Part shown: one piece after another, positions 1 to 13,500 of the stretch
Layout of the letters: every line of letters begins with the position of its first letter
Position numbering within the stretch: the stretch's first letter is position 1
Assembly: GCA_036244855.1 (NCBI GenBank)
Contig: BQKZ01000003.1
Span: 138,090 to 202,089, forward strand
Length of the DNA stretch: 64,000 nt
Source of the DNA: Temnopleurus reevesii
Lineage: Eukaryota; Echinodermata; Echinoidea; Temnopleuroida; Temnopleuridae
Direction: 5' to 3'
Position numbers and translations under genes: made by a program
Notes under the pieces: model-generated
What the model saw: the letters and a program-made list of their open reading frames with translations, nothing else
Told to the model about the DNA's origin: nothing
Databases searched by the model: none

Positions 1-97
1 AGAATGACCGAGAAAGAGACTGGAGGATGTTTTTTATTGTTATGCTCAAAAGATTTTCACTCAGCACAATAACAAGTTTTCATAGTCAACTGTAACT
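1..97 (+). other. Possible 3' end of an upstream coding exon
   Basis: The first ~30 bases are less AT-rich than what follows and two plus-strand frames are open. One reads NDRERDWRM and stops near base 125. The other reads RMTEKETGGC and stops near base 72. Either could be the tail of a last exon whose 3' UTR is the AT-rich DNA after it. No splice acceptor or recognisable domain is in view, so this is only a possibility raised by composition. Confidence 0.12.
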
Positions 98-335
98 TTA
101 GACTGTTGCCCCATCATTGATGTAATGGGAACAATGGAATGTCATTTTTTTCCCCCTAATTCATGTTTGCATTATGCCATCTTCTTGACTAATACCATTT
201 TGCTATTTTCCCTTATACTGCTTTTTTATTTCTCCCTGGTGCCTTGAAGTTGTTTCATTTTGTCAAGGTAGTACACTTTTCCCAAATAAGGTTTCACTCA
301 CCTGGTAACTTCTCTTCAGTCTTCCTATACCCGGG

Positions 336-490
336 AGGTGTTTCATCAAGATTTGTCGCAGCGACAAGGAGTCATTTTCCGACAGTTCCCATAGCAACTG
401 TCAGCGATAGTGCTTTTCATCCAATCACAATCAAGGAATTTGTCAGCGCTGACTAATTGTCTTGCGACAAATCTTGATGAAACACCCCCC
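336..490. repeat. Fold-back element (MITE-like), GGTGTTTCATCAAG termini
   Basis: The left end GGTGTTTCATCAAGATTTGT is repeated as its reverse complement at the right end (about 464-486), giving ~24 bp near-perfect terminal inverted repeats around a ~110 bp core that also holds smaller inverted pieces. No coding capacity. Likely a non-autonomous DNA transposon remnant. Confidence 0.6.
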
Positions 491-2153
491 TGGAATTCTA
501 AATCTGTTTCTTTTGCAAATTCAAAAAAGGGGTGTGGAAAATGTGGTCTTAATTTGCAACCTATCAAGTCCATTTTGCATCCATCTCTCTCCTATGATCT
601 TTTGTCTCAAATGATCTTCTTTATCCACTGGTATCGGTGAGAAAACAAGATGCCAATCCTTATAGACAATGTACATGTAGATTGACAGTTCTGTAGATTG
701 ATGTTTGCATCTTTGTCTATTCTGGGTAAATTTGTAAACACTTGCTATAGATAACAGTTATAGATAGTTAATGCCAGTTGATAAATACCAAACCCTTTCT
801 TGGGAGACAGTTGTGATACATGATGGTATCGTGTATGGAATTGTTTAGTGACATCTGTTCATTTTGGTACTACCACCTTCTTCAAGCATGAAAGTACCCA
901 AAGTGTTTACAAGAAATACAACATTTTGCAGGCATGTCTTCCTTTTTTAGTCTAAAGTATCACAAGTAGATATAGAAAATACGTTCTTCACATATTAGAA
1001 GGAATATCAACAGGGTAACATTTCAAATTTCAGATGCCGAAATGTCCGTGTAGATTAGTAGACATTTGATCTTTGCTATTTTTAAATCAACTCATTTTAA
1101 GAAGAGTCAAATCTGTATAATCCTTAGCCAGTATTGATTGTAGATCTAAAATATTTTAAGCAATATTTTATTTCCATTTTAGCCATGAGGGACTTGTATG
1201 TTTTATAAGGAGACAATGACTTTAATACATTCAAGGCCTGCAGTTTATGTAAACATTGCAAATGAACATTATTGATCATATGAAAATGTATTCACATTCT
1301 TCAATTAGGAATTAAATCTGTTATTTGATCATGTATATATAATATATATCTGTAAATAGTGAATAGAGCTTGATATGGTCATCAAATGCCAGTGCCAAAG
1401 GTGTATATATTCTTCCATATTTATATTTGCTTATAGTCACCTTGTACTGTAGACTGTTCGTAACAATTTCTGGATTATTTGTGATACAGTTACAGAGGTT
1501 TTGAGGTGCATCTTAAATCTTTTACTACAGGTGCCGAGTAAATTAGTTTTAACGACAGTGCTGCATTAACAAAAGCAACCACAAAATGAACACACCTAAT
1601 GAATGTAACAACAGTTTAAAGGTTCAGCCTATTTTCCAAATATTGATATATTGCTATATTTTGTAGTAAGAAAAAAAAAACATGTTAGTGTACATTAGCA
1701 AGGTTGCCTAAATTATAGCATCTTTGCTATACCACAGTTTTGAATCTGGAATGAAATACACATAGAATTGTGGCAGACTTAAGTCCTTAATATCTGCCTG
1801 TTTTATATAGTTTACTTTGGACCTGTGATATAAGAAAAAGGGTTTAAAGATGAATCTCAAAACCTCTCAAAATTGTACATGTTTTGAGAGTTTTCCAGCG
1901 GGATTGCCCGTAACTTTCATGTGGTATTGGTACTCTTTATTGAGGTGGGTGATGCATTTATTCTTAAATTGTTCCATGATGATATGTAAGTATGATCACT
2001 TATTATTGTTGAGAATTTGATAACATATTCAATACTCCTTCTCTTCTGCTTCGTCTGATTCAGTTAAACAAAGAAACTCCATAAGGAGAACCCATCCCAT
2101 GTTATCTACTTCTTTTTGACTGGTGACCTGCATGTCTGAAATCGACCAAACCA

Positions 2154-2527
2154 GGGTGGTGTTTCATCAATCGTTCTTAAAGTTGCGCAAGACTTTAATA
2201 ATAGTAATAATAATATTCAGTTTTTATGTAGTGCATAACACATAGCCATTGCATGTCCCTATGTGCTTACAGAGCAGAAAAAGAAATAACAGATTTGGAG
2301 AACATAGATCTACTTTAAAAAGCAAGAAAACGCTGTACATCTGATATTGTGCACTAGGTTCATGGACATGCAAATTATTTGTTGAACAAATAATTTTTAA
2401 GGAAGACTGGAGTACGTTAACGAGTATAATACACATAATTTTCTTGATCATTCAGCGCAAGAGCCGATACCAGTCGTGCGGAAATTTGTTCTTAAAGTCT
2501 TTTGTAACCTGGTGAAACACCTACCAC
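2154..2527. repeat. Fold-back element, GGTGTTTCA termini
   Basis: The left end reads GGTGGTGTTTCATCAATCG and the right end reads GGTGAAACACCTACC, with GTTCTTAAAG inside both arms. The imperfect inverted repeats are about 40 bp. The terminal motif resembles the element at 336-490, so they may be related families. Confidence 0.45.
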
Positions 2528-4035
2528 GGTTTTCAAATATTCAAGCAGAAGTCTAGAATACATGGATTGTAATTCTGCAATAACCTTTGATAATGCATAA
2601 TGATATGCCAATTGCACATTTGTGTGGTATTTGATCAATGCTTGAAGATAGAATTAACAGTTTTGCCCATCTTCCTTGTTTTTCTTTTATATTTAGTCCA
2701 GCTTCAAAATTAGCAATTCTAAAAGTAAGAAGATTATGAGCTTGGCATATGACATATCTGAAATGTAACTAGTTATTTCACAAGAAGTGTTTTAATGTAG
2801 TACTAATTGTATCAAAGCAATTGACAAATTCCCTCTCAACTCATCTATACATTTATACATTTACTGTTTTAATTGTAAATATTTGCATTACAGTTAAGAT
2901 TCAAACCAGTTGATTAGAAAATAATTCAATATGCATTCACAAATAATCAAATATCTGAAAATAGGGGTAAAGGTAGGAAATGTTAATCTATATAGAGTAT
3001 TACTAATCCCAACCATTGAAAATCAAAATAATGCATTTTAATTATTTCATTATGATTATTGGAACATGTCAGTTGGGTTTATATTAATCAGCCATTATTT
3101 ATTTCATGTCATCTATCATAATGGTTTGTTAAATGTATACTTTACAGTGGGAAGTGTTTTATAACAGTTCTTACACTGTATATCATGTATTCAAACCATT
3201 TTGTCATTGTGATGTAATCTGCCTAATGTTCCTTTTCCATGTAAGCCACTTTGTCAAAGGGCTTTCATCCAACAAGTGCTTTCCCTTTATGTAATGTAGT
3301 CATTTTGTGCTAATTATTTGCCTACCTGACCCTCTTGTTGCTATAAAAGTTGATACAAAGCATTATATTTTTACTCATCTCATTGATTAATTACAGCCTA
3401 TGGGACTTATTAGTCCCATTCAATTCCCAAAATTCTCTTTTTCCCCCTGACATACATGTATTTTTATGTTTTAAGGATAAATACAAAATACAAAGTAATT
3501 GCATGAATACAGGATATATCATGGTTACATCTGACAAGACATTGTCCATACCAAAAACTTCAAATTATGATTATTTCTTTTTGGAATGATTGGTCATGGC
3601 AATGTTGAGACTTTAGACTTTTCTTAAATTTGGGTAATATGCAGATTTCTTTAAATGTCTTTTATCATTTCAATTTTATTTTGGTACAGGGAAAATGCAG
3701 AGATCTGCCATCACGCAAGATAATTTCCTTTTTTGACATTCTTGAATGGTACTTTTATCAACAAAATTCATTTGAAAGAGGTCTTATGCACAAAGTTGAC
3801 TATTCCTAAGCTTTTTCACTATTTAAAGTACAATTGGTTGTAATACAATGTCTCTGTATATTTGTATTCATATTTAACTTGTTTATACCCACCGATTTGT
3901 AGATAAGCAAAGACTGCCTTATTTTGAAAATTTAAGCAACACATATGGTGTTAATGCCTTGGTTTGTTAATTCACTTATTTAGTCATCTTCTGATTAAAA
4001 TGCAATTGATTGTGTTATGGTATTCCATCTCTCCC

Positions 4036-4606
4036 TTAAAGACTCGCTCGGCGCCAGAAATATCTTGCTATGATTAAAAGCAGAAAAATCCGATGAACAG
4101 ATTTAAAAAAAAAAAAAAACAGAAATAAGGAAGTTATGAATATTTCAATGTATATGATTCAGCAGTGGTTTTAAATCACTGTATGGCAAATGTCATTACA
4201 CATGAATTTTGATCATGTGTCATAACGTATATCATGCACTTCCTGTCAGTAAACTTATTGTTTTTAAGATTCTGTTTTAATCCATCAATGTTTATTTTTT
4301 TAAATCAATAAGCGTATCTATACCGATAATTATATTGAAGGAAAAACTATTCTCTTTGCTCTGAACAGTGAAAGGGGGTGATTTTTTAAACAATAAGATA
4401 TAATGAACTACTTGCAGAGAAGTGCCTAAACTACGTCATATCATGTGACTCAACCTCACCAATTTGCACGACGAGCAACTGTTGAATTATAACATTGAAA
4501 TATTCATAACTTTCTTATTTATTGTCGGATTTGCTTCAATCTGTTCGTCTGTTTTTTTCTGCTTTTAATCAAAGCAAGATTTTTCTGGCGCAGACCAAGT
4601 CTTTAA
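4036..4606. repeat. TTAA-flanked inverted-repeat MITE, copy 1
   Basis: Bounded by TTAA at 4036-4039 and 4603-4606. The left arm contains CTTGCTATGATTAAAAGCAG, and GTTATGAATATTTCAATG further in. The right arm contains the reverse complement, with TTGAAATATTCATAAC and CTGCTTTTAATCAAAGCAAG. The arms are ~110 bp and the whole is ~571 bp. No ORF. Other copies are at 7034, 27283, 35416, 39199 and 58200. Confidence 0.7.
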
Positions 4607-4891
4607 CTTAGTCAGTACCATAGAATGAAGTGAATCAGAACACGAGAGAAATAGGGACAAAACTATGTAAAGTTGCTTTAATCTGCTTGTATATTTGCTT
4701 TGCCTTATTTTATATTATTTATAAATTGAAACCCAGGGCAGAGTTTATGGAATGAGACATCTCATGAAAAGGTCTTTTTTAGGATTCTAGTTTTATCTTG
4801 ATTCACCTCATTGTCCTTATTTCCCCAAGTACGCAATATTTTAAGAAGTGTATATTCATACATTGCATGTGAGACATATTATTTATTGCTA

Positions 4892-5023
4892 AAGCCCCGG
4901 TCACATAGGACCCCGGAAGCAACACGATTCACCACAACTCGTTGTTCTGAGGCAGTTAATTGTGAATTAACAAAGAGTCATGTTGTATCGTGTTGCTTCC
5001 GGTGTCCCATGTGACCGGGGCTG
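4892..5023. repeat. Palindromic MITE, AGCCCCGGTCACA termini, copy 1
   Basis: About 36 bp inverted repeats: AGCCCCGGTCACATAGGA... on the left and ...CCATGTGACCGGGGCT on the right, with CCGGAAGCAACACGA against its reverse complement inside. The core has GTTAATTGTGAATTAAC. A second copy is at 51549-51674. Confidence 0.7.
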
Positions 5024-6463
5024 TAGAATGGCTTGAGTAACTCACTTACACAATAAATATGTGATGTGAGGATGAAAAAAATCGGGCAAAGTGAGGTTCC
5101 AAAATTGATTAAATATTTTGATCAGTAATGTTCTTATTGAGCATTCATTATTTTACATTATAACATTTTTCAGAAGGTATTTTTATCAGATCATGTGGAT
5201 CATTGTAGAATATGGTTGTCCTCAAATTCAACATTAATATATAGAGCAAACAAGGAAAAAGACTCACATCAAGAGATGCCATTAAATGCAAGTGCTCAAT
5301 GTGTACTTTATATGAGCCTAGCTAAATAATATTATCTTTCCATGGACAATATGGAAAGCTTAAAATGTCACGTGTCAAAAGATATTCCAATCAGGAAGTA
5401 ATAATGGTGTTTGTTGATGCTTTTATGGTCTTGGGTTATGAATATTAGAGAGCGAATTGTTCTGAAAACCTCTCATTCAACCCATTTTTCTCTTTGGTTG
5501 TTAACAGCAGGGGAGACCTTGATTTGTTATTTGTCTAGGACCATAGTGTTTACTGTTTATAAGAATCATTTATATTTTGCACTTGCTCATAATTTTGTAC
5601 ATTATGCACATGCAATTTTCTACAGTTTTGCTTTAAAAATAATGCAAACTCATGGCTATGATTAAAGCTTTGTGGGTGTGCAATGCCGATTCGACAGTAA
5701 TTTGACATTTGCCAAATACTTTAAGATATACTTTTGGTTTGAGAAGACAATTTTTTATACTTGTATGACTTCAAGGAGGTATGTGCATCATGTAGGAAAC
5801 TCAATACAGCAGATCATTTTCTGATTTTCATAACTCTCTTCCATACATTCTATGTTGTTAGGTGGTTGTGAATATATGACAATACATGGTAGGTTATTGG
5901 GAACAAAATAAATGAGTTTCACCTGATACTGAGGACTAAAGGATATTTTCCAAATCACCTAAAGGAATCCACTGCTAAAACTTCTTTCCATTATTGTTAT
6001 CAAGCTTCGTTTCCTTTTTTGCCACCTACAAAATGAGCATTTTTTTTTCATACATGAAGGCATCACACAAAATCATCTTCACAACAAAAGACATCATACT
6101 GAAATGTATTCAAAGTATTTCTCAAGTGATGTTGGCAATCTTTTTAAATTTCCGCAGAATGCTATTTTCATCAAGAATTCAAAATGGTCCATTTAAGAGT
6201 TGTAAAGCATCTTTGCCAGAAATAGAATTTATATTCTTGTGCTCTTGATGCACAGTACTTATTTAACTCCAAAGATATTTCTACTTGTACAGAATATTTG
6301 TGATATTTATGGAGGGTTTGATATTGGAACTCATGTCAGCAATAAAGTGCTATCTTATTGTTATTATGTATACGCCATTAACGACAATAAATTTTAAAAG
6401 CAGTTGAATGCATTGTGTATTTTTATTATTATAAGACTCACACATTTCTATCTCCCCATCCAT

Positions 6464-6760
6464 CCTTCCGTCCTTCCTTCCTTCCTTCCTTCCTTCCTTT
6501 TCTCTTCTCTCTCTTGTAACTCCCAATCTCATCTGTGGTTACATGACACTTCTCCCTTTGTCCATTTATAGCTTCTTTCTCCCCCCCCCCCCTCCCTCTT
6601 TGCCTCTTATTCCCTTTTCCCTTCCTTCTTCACTTCCTCTCTCTCCCTCCCTGCATCTTTTTCCCTTTTCCTTTCTTTCCATCCTCTCTCTCTGCTTATT
6701 CTTCCCTTTGCTCCCCCATCATTTTCCCCATCTTCCATCATTTCTAGATTTTCTGTCTCA
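6464..6760. repeat. Pyrimidine-rich low-complexity tract with (TTCC)n
   Basis: A (CCTT)n microsatellite at about 6471-6498 leads into ~260 bp of C/T-only-like sequence with a poly-C run near 6582. The long proline/serine/leucine ORF over it is a composition artefact. Confidence 0.8.
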
Positions 6761-7033
6761 TGCCAATGATATGAATTTAATAGTAATGTAGCCTAAAGAA
6801 TGAGGACACATTAAAGACAAATCACTCAAATTTGATCATATTTATTGTTGCATGATTACAATATTACTTACCAAAATATACACATTAATAGTTAATACAT
6901 AATGAAATAGATAAGATCTAAAAAATTCTGTAACATTTGGACGGAATGCTCCAGGCACATGAATAATCATTCAGTGAAGGCTGAGGGTTGCAAGTTTGAC
7001 TGAAAAGATGCAGCTGCTACATAATTCATTTTA

Positions 7034-7178
7034 TTAAAGGTAGCGTCTGGGCCAGAATTTTTTTTTCTCTAATTGGAAGCAAAACAATCAGACAAACCGA
7101 TTAAAAAAGTTTGAAGCAAATCAGATAGTTCTGCTTTAATTTGAAGCAAGATTTTTCTGTCCCAGAGCCAGCCTTTAA
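7034..7178. repeat. TTAA-flanked MITE, deleted mini copy
   Basis: Flanked by TTAA at 7034-7037 and 7175-7178. Only the two arms of the family seen at 4036-4606 remain, ending GGGCCAGAATTTTTTTTCTC on the left and TTTTTCTGTCCCAGAGCC on the right. At 145 bp it has lost nearly all of the internal region. Confidence 0.6.
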
Positions 7179-7836
7179 TTCAACATGATTGTAGTGTAGA
7201 AATTTGGATAAAATCACAAGATGTAGAATTCATCTTATCTGCCATTACAATGATTTCCTTGACCCTGTTACATAAATAACAAATAACTTCTTTAGAACAT
7301 GGGTTTATGTTTCTATGGCAGTTATTATGGAAAAAGGCTGGAAATTGTATAAATAGATTTGTACAAGTTATCATTGTATAAATATTTATATGCAGCAAGG
7401 CCAACGTGTCCAAACCTCAAAATGGTCAAAAGTCTCACTTCATGAACATCACAATATAACAACAAAGCAATGTCACTCAAGCAGCTGATGCCATTTGTAA
7501 AATGATTATCTTCAATGTTATGCATTTCGAGAAAAATGCAAAGGAAATATATCAAAGGTCACTTAAAATACGAAAATAACATTCACACCCGTGTGCGTAC
7601 ACGAAGAATAGAGATGCATCAATATACATATATCTACAATATATCAACTATATACACACATTAAAATTTACAAGTTCAGTACTGGCAAGACTTTCAAATG
7701 GACATGATATGCATAGTTTTTACATTGTTTGCTGAATTATGGATTAAATTGTAAAATATATGATAGAAAAAATAAAAGGGTCAAATTCTCATATGGGAGT
7801 TTACAATAAACCAAATAATTGGGATAAAAGTAACTA

Positions 7837-7975
7837 TGGGGGTGTTGTTCAAATCCGTTGCAAATTGTAACATGCATTTTCATTTGCGCATGATATACGC
7901 TTCTAAAAATATGTGCATGAAACAATTATTTTGATTGGCGCGTTCCGATCAATTGCAACTTTTGAACCACACCTC
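7837..7975. repeat. Fold-back element, GGGGTGTTGTTCAAA termini
   Basis: The left end GGGGTGTTGTTCAAATCCGT pairs with the right end ending TTTTGAACCACACCTC. Imperfect ~29 bp inverted repeats around a ~80 bp core. Not coding. Confidence 0.5.
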
Positions 7976-9193
7976 TTTGTATACTAACGATACAAACTGG
8001 TGTTGTCTGAAAGAAGAATTATCTATACCTATAAACAAGCTAAAATTAATCACTCTCTTTTCAAAAATGTGTCATCAGAATACTAATTAATATCCAATTC
8101 ATTGATCAAAATACAATAAACAAAGATTGTTGATGCTCACTCAGACACCACACCAAAATTGATAAATTTGCTGACAAAATATCACCAATAAATGATTCAT
8201 AATTAGAATATCTTGTACATCAAATTGATACAGACTTATAAAATTACTCTTGTTCTAGTGTAATGGTTCGCATGAAGCAAATTTTAATCATTGATTAGGT
8301 AGCTTGTTATTCATTCAAAATAAAACTCAATGTGAATAACTAATGTACGTTCAACATGATATTCAAATAAGTAACCAGATAGAAAACAGAGCATTGGAAA
8401 AGCCCATGAGGCGTTTGTTCTACATATACAATATTTCATAGAAATTTTGGCAACATCAACTAATTTACAACTGGAGCATTTATGTGCTTTTTCATTTTCT
8501 ATTAATTTTTCTCTGGCATGGCTCTAAATTAGTAAGTATCATCTGTCCGAATACCAGATGTCTGTATAGCAACTGTGTTCAAATCAATTACAACTTTGAA
8601 AATGTATCAAATAAGGCCAAATATAAATTATGTATGTTTGTTCTTAAAACATTTAAAAAAAAATGACCATATATTTATACATGATAAAGGCACAAATATT
8701 CATGAAATGTCAACAACCTCTTTGAAAAGTCACTTGCTATGTAATATATAATATATAATCCAACTGAAGCAGAGACAATAGCAGTTTCATCATATGTGTA
8801 CATACACATTATGAGCTCAAAACATTGCCTCTGTTTCTCCCTGCCTGTTGGTATACATTCATTATTACTTTGGATACACTTTTAAATACCACTCCCCTCC
8901 CGATCAACACAGTGACCAAAACCCGTATTTCAAATCGAAACGGAGCATGGTGCAAATTTGATGGCAGAGGTGGTTTGTCAGAATAGTTATGTTGGCCTTG
9001 GTCTATAATTATGCTGTCCAACAAGTGGTTCTGAAACAAATGGCAAGCTTTTTAACCCTTTCACCACTGTCTGGATCTGCTACTGACCTGTTATGGCTTA
9101 CTCCCCGCCTTCAGCAAGCTTGTCATGGTATATTCCTGCTTTGAGTAAACCAATTACTTTTCATCATTCATCAACATAAGTATACCACGGCCT

Positions 9194-9926
9194 GGGGCGG
9201 TATTCTGGTTGGTGTCTTATCTCAAAATATTATCTTATCTTTAATTTGCTATTCTGGAAGGTGTCTTATCTCGGTGTCCTAACTTTTGTCTTATCTTATG
9301 TCTTATCTCCTCTGCGCGTCATGAAAAAGCAGCGCGCAAGAGATAAGATAAATTGGTATTCTGAAAAGTGTTTCATCTTTTGTCTTATCTTATCTAACGT
9401 TTAATTTCTCATAGAGATTTAGGACACCTCCTAGCTGTCTTATCTCCAGCATGGCGGCAACTTTTCTTGAATTAAACGTTATTAGGGAATAGGTTATGTT
9501 AAGAAACGAATGTCTGATTATGAAAGACCAATACAGACTTCAAATAAGTTTTTTTGTTTTATTTTTTATGAATTTTGTTTACCTGCGACTTGATGCAACA
9601 GGGTGAATTTTCTTAACATGTGCTCAAAACAAACACATGATAATTAGGACAATTAATTTGCTAGCGCGCAGTACGCAAAGTGTTTCAGCGTATTGAAACT
9701 GTGTTGCGCAAGGGCTTCAGCTAAGCTTTTTATTGGTCAATCAGCTTGAGGGAGGAATGAAACATTGATTTCAATTGGTTGTCTGAGATAAGATAGGTGG
9801 GTCTTAAGAGAGATAAGACAGAGAAAAGAGAGTTTTCAGAATACCGATTTAAGACTGTCTTATCTTAATGGAGATAAGACAAAAGATAAGACACCGAGAT
9901 AAGACAGCTACCAGAATACCGCCCCT
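9194..9926. repeat. Fold-back DNA element built from TTATCT/AGATAA arms
   Basis: Termini GGGGCGGTATTCTGG and CCAGAATACCGCCCC are exact inverted repeats. They continue into arms rich in GTCTTATCTC and GAGATAAGAC. The core is a ~400 bp AT-rich segment without an ORF. A 3-base CTG repeats just outside GGGCGG on both sides and may be a target-site duplication, as in PIF/Harbinger elements (inference). Confidence 0.65.
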
Positions 9927-10462
9927 GGGTTATAACCAAAGAAAGGATTCCCAATCAAACCTCTACAACTGCTCAAGCAGATAAAATAGATTTCCTACCC
10001 CATTATTCTGCAAAGGATGGATATTGCACCTGCTTCCAGCTGAACAAGTAGGAAGATACCATCTTCTGTCTGCTAGAGGCATGTAAATGCTTGAATGGGG
10101 AGTTTGCGTTTTGTCAAGTTTCTTTTTCTCTTATTTTCTTTGTAATTTGGGGATTAGCCTTCAGTCCCTTGGCATAAATGGTCATGCGTGTATCAAATAT
10201 GTGGTTTGGATGGGGGTTGGAGGGAGTAGACTGCCAAAGCGCAACTGTAATAGAGCAATATGATTCATAGCTGCATGAATCAAACTAAAAGGCCAATTTT
10301 CTTGGTAGATGTAAAGATTATACATACTTTAACACAAGAGACGAGTATAAATTTGAACCACTATGAAAACCGCTGATCAATCAAGACTGACAAGTGCTCA
10401 CGTGCACGTCGGAACTTCGCCCCTCTACTAGATTTGTTATCACCTGAACGAAGAGCTCCCTC

Positions 10463-10579
10463 TCATGTCCTCTCTTGTCTGGCTCTCGACCTATCCCTCT
10501 GACTGGACGTTGAAGCAGAGGTAGGAACAAACCCTTGTCTTGCCATCCTCTCAACATGGATCTTGTCAACTACATAGTT
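10463..10579 (-). CDS. Coiled-coil gene, coding exon 9 (last)
   Basis: Acceptor TCTTCCAG before AACTATGTAG. Encodes residues 319-356, NYVVDKIHVERMARQGF followed by a Ser/Thr/Arg-rich tail ending RQERT and then TGA (plus-strand tca at 10463-10465). Phase 0 from exon 8. Confidence 0.75.
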   Translation of the reverse strand, partial: NYVVDKIHVERMARQGFVPTSASTSSQRDRSRARQERT

Positions 10580-13500
10580 CTGGAAGACGGATCAAAAATA
10601 TATAAAATAATATGAATATAAATGGGGTAGAGATGAAACAAAACACTGTCTTATCATTTCTTCATGGTCTTTGTTAACTTCAAATTCTGGTATGACAAGT
10701 CATGAATAACGCAAATCAACAAATCAGAACTAATAAAGAAAACACTGTCTAACAATTGTTTCAAAATCATTATGGATTTTGTGACTTACACAGGTTATAG
10801 ACACATTTAAAAAAGAAAAAAAAAAGACAGATTGAAATGAAAGCATCGTCTCATCTTCAACTCTGGAAAAACATGCCATAGACATAACAAATAAAGAACA
10901 GTGGAACTCAAAACACTATCCTAACATCTGTGCTTTTTTTCTCTCTAAAATAACCCAATTATATTGCTAGAAAGCTTTGTGTATATCCAAAAACCTATCA
11001 TTTTCATTATAATTCCTTAGATTCATTGTAAGCATTTTTTGCCATGTTGGGAAAAGCCTATTATGAGAATTTAATCATGATTATTATTAAATGACTTCAA
11101 AGTAGTTCATCTTACCATTATCAGATGTAGCTTCTCCTCATAGTCTAGTGTCTCAAGAGGTTCATCATGTTTCTTGTGACATTTATCTACCAGGTTGTTG
11201 ATTGCCATCTTTATCCTACCCAACGTCTCACTCTGTAGAAAGTAAAATATAAATGAGAAACTATGGCGTCAGCAAAGTATAATAGCATGCATGCTTCATA
11301 TAAAAAGATGAGAGAATATGCACTATTTATTCATCAAATTATCAATTCATTCATACATACCATCCATGAATAAACTGTCACATACTTGATAGAAAAGAAT
11401 GTATCATAAACGATCAGATTTCAATGAATATCAATCATTTTCTTTTGACATCATCTATTGTCCATCCATCCATCAATTGTCCCCTCTACGCTGTAATACA
11501 TATTTTTGTAAGAGCGCTATATAAATGCCCATATTATTATTATTATTAACATAATGCATCATTAAATGTTATCTCTTCAGCATTGATATCAATCCTGTCA
11601 GACTAACAATATGCAAAGTGATTCTATTTCTATTTATAACCATCAACACCTTGACAATCCATTCATCCTGCAATATTTTTAGTCTCTTCTCATCCATCCA
11701 TCTGATATCCCAACTAATTCTGCATTCAAATCAATCTAGGGTTGTGTTGCATAAAAAACTGTTTGTAGAATTATGTTGATCTATGAACAGCTTCATGGAA
11801 CACGACCCTGTTCTCCAATCAAGTTCTCTATCCAGACATTAATCCATCCATTAATTCTTCTATATATAACGGAATGCATTATTAAATATCATATCTTCCA
11901 CTTTGGCATCAAATCAATCCTGTCCCCTGACAATGTTCAATACAGGGGTGAGTTGAAAGAAATGGTTTCAGATATGTACTAATTGACAAGTTGTGTTAGC
12001 TCCTTGTTTATCCTCGTAAATATGGTACACTATAATACATTAGCGTGTAGATGTTAATAGGGTGTCATAAGAAGTTATGTCTTGGAACAAAGAAATACAG
12101 TTCTTGCAACATGCCCCAGTTCTCTATTAATTCCCCTCGTCATTCCCTCTATTCATTCATCTATCTCACCTGATCTCTATAACAGAAAGCATCATTGAAG
12201 ATCATCTCTTCCAGCTCAGCATTCATATCAATCCTGTCCTCCTGCATGTGTTGCATCTCAGCAAGGTCCTTGTTGATCACCTGATATGAAAAGAGGTCAA
12301 AGGTCACAGGAGAATTAAACATAAATACATAATTTAACAAACTTATGTGAAATAAAACCATAGTTCAGTATGTAAAAAATCAAAAGTCAGTTAGGATAAT
12401 TTCTCCTTGACTAAAGTATTAAAAGAAAAGATTGCTGATGGTTATTTACAATTTGTGGTCCCAAAATTGACTATTGAATGTTATAATGGCATAACCCAAG
12501 AGGACTTATGGCTTTCTTGTGTTACACACTGAACAGAATGAAGGATATACAGACCAGTAATGTTGAAAAACAATTTAAAAAACTGCACCTACAAAGGTTG
12601 AATTTGTGTTTCATTATTTCACATGCAATTGGTTTAACTACAATAGCTCATTAGCATTCATTTATATTCTAAACAAAGCACAATTTTTTCATTTTACTCT
12701 GATAGCTCAATTTATTCATATATTCCTAGCTCTTGCAAAGTTAAGATGAATTTTGTTAGCTTTAAAATGAGAGATAACAGAGCTCGAGAGAAACAAAACG
12801 GCTGCCTGAGCGGGCAGGTGCAAATGTGTCATATGATTGATTGCGATTCTACGCCAATAGGAAGGGGAGGAGACATGAAACTGATTACAGGAAATATGGC
12901 AGGTGTTCTGACCTCCCTGGCATGAAAGTTATTCAGCCGAATGATAGAATTCTCTGAAAATTGATTTCAGTAAGGGCAAGTGATGACGTGGTGTCAATAA
13001 TATCAATTTGGGTCACTTTAAAAGTTCACCATCACACCTTGCATTTCCTGAACTGTTTGACATTGTGACATAAATGGCCTATTTCTTGATATAACACATT
13101 TCCTACTTATAAAAAGCCGAAAATAGAAGGAAACAAATATTGCAGTATTGGGGAGTACCCATCTTTATATAGTGACCACCTATCTTGCTTCCATTGAGAT
13201 AAAAATATACTTCTTATCACCTATCTGTCCCCGAGTGGCCACTAAAGACAGGTTTGACTGTAACATTTGACAATTCGAAAAGCTTTGTCATGATCTTTAT
13301 CATTTAATCAAGTAATGAGCACATGGTTGTCGAAAGGGGGTACTGTATATTATTTCAAAGTGTAACCCAAACTCTATCCCTGAACCAAAACCTAATTCTG
13401 ACACATGTATGTTAGTATTATTTCAATTATTTTAATTATTTTATCGCCATACAGATTTCTCCTTACCAATATGCCTTGATCATGTTTGTACGCTACATGT

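Larger units (their letters stand above)
98..6350. other. Non-coding AT-rich DNA with fold-back elements; possible long 3' UTR
   Basis: No ORF with coding character and no exon flanked by good splice sites was found. The stretch carries several inverted-repeat elements, listed separately. An AATAAA hexamer at 6341-6346 on the plus strand could be a polyadenylation signal if an upstream gene ends here. Otherwise I see nothing functional. Confidence 0.4.
6800..10462. other. Non-coding stretch downstream of the coiled-coil gene
   Basis: This lies 3' of the minus-strand coiled-coil gene, so part of it may be that gene's 3' UTR. It contains three fold-back elements (7034-7178, 7837-7975, 9194-9926). 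No exon was recognised. Confidence 0.4.

Noticed and set aside
6543..6791. Pro/Ser/Leu-rich ORF
   Set aside because: Translation of a pyrimidine-only tract; no start context or family.
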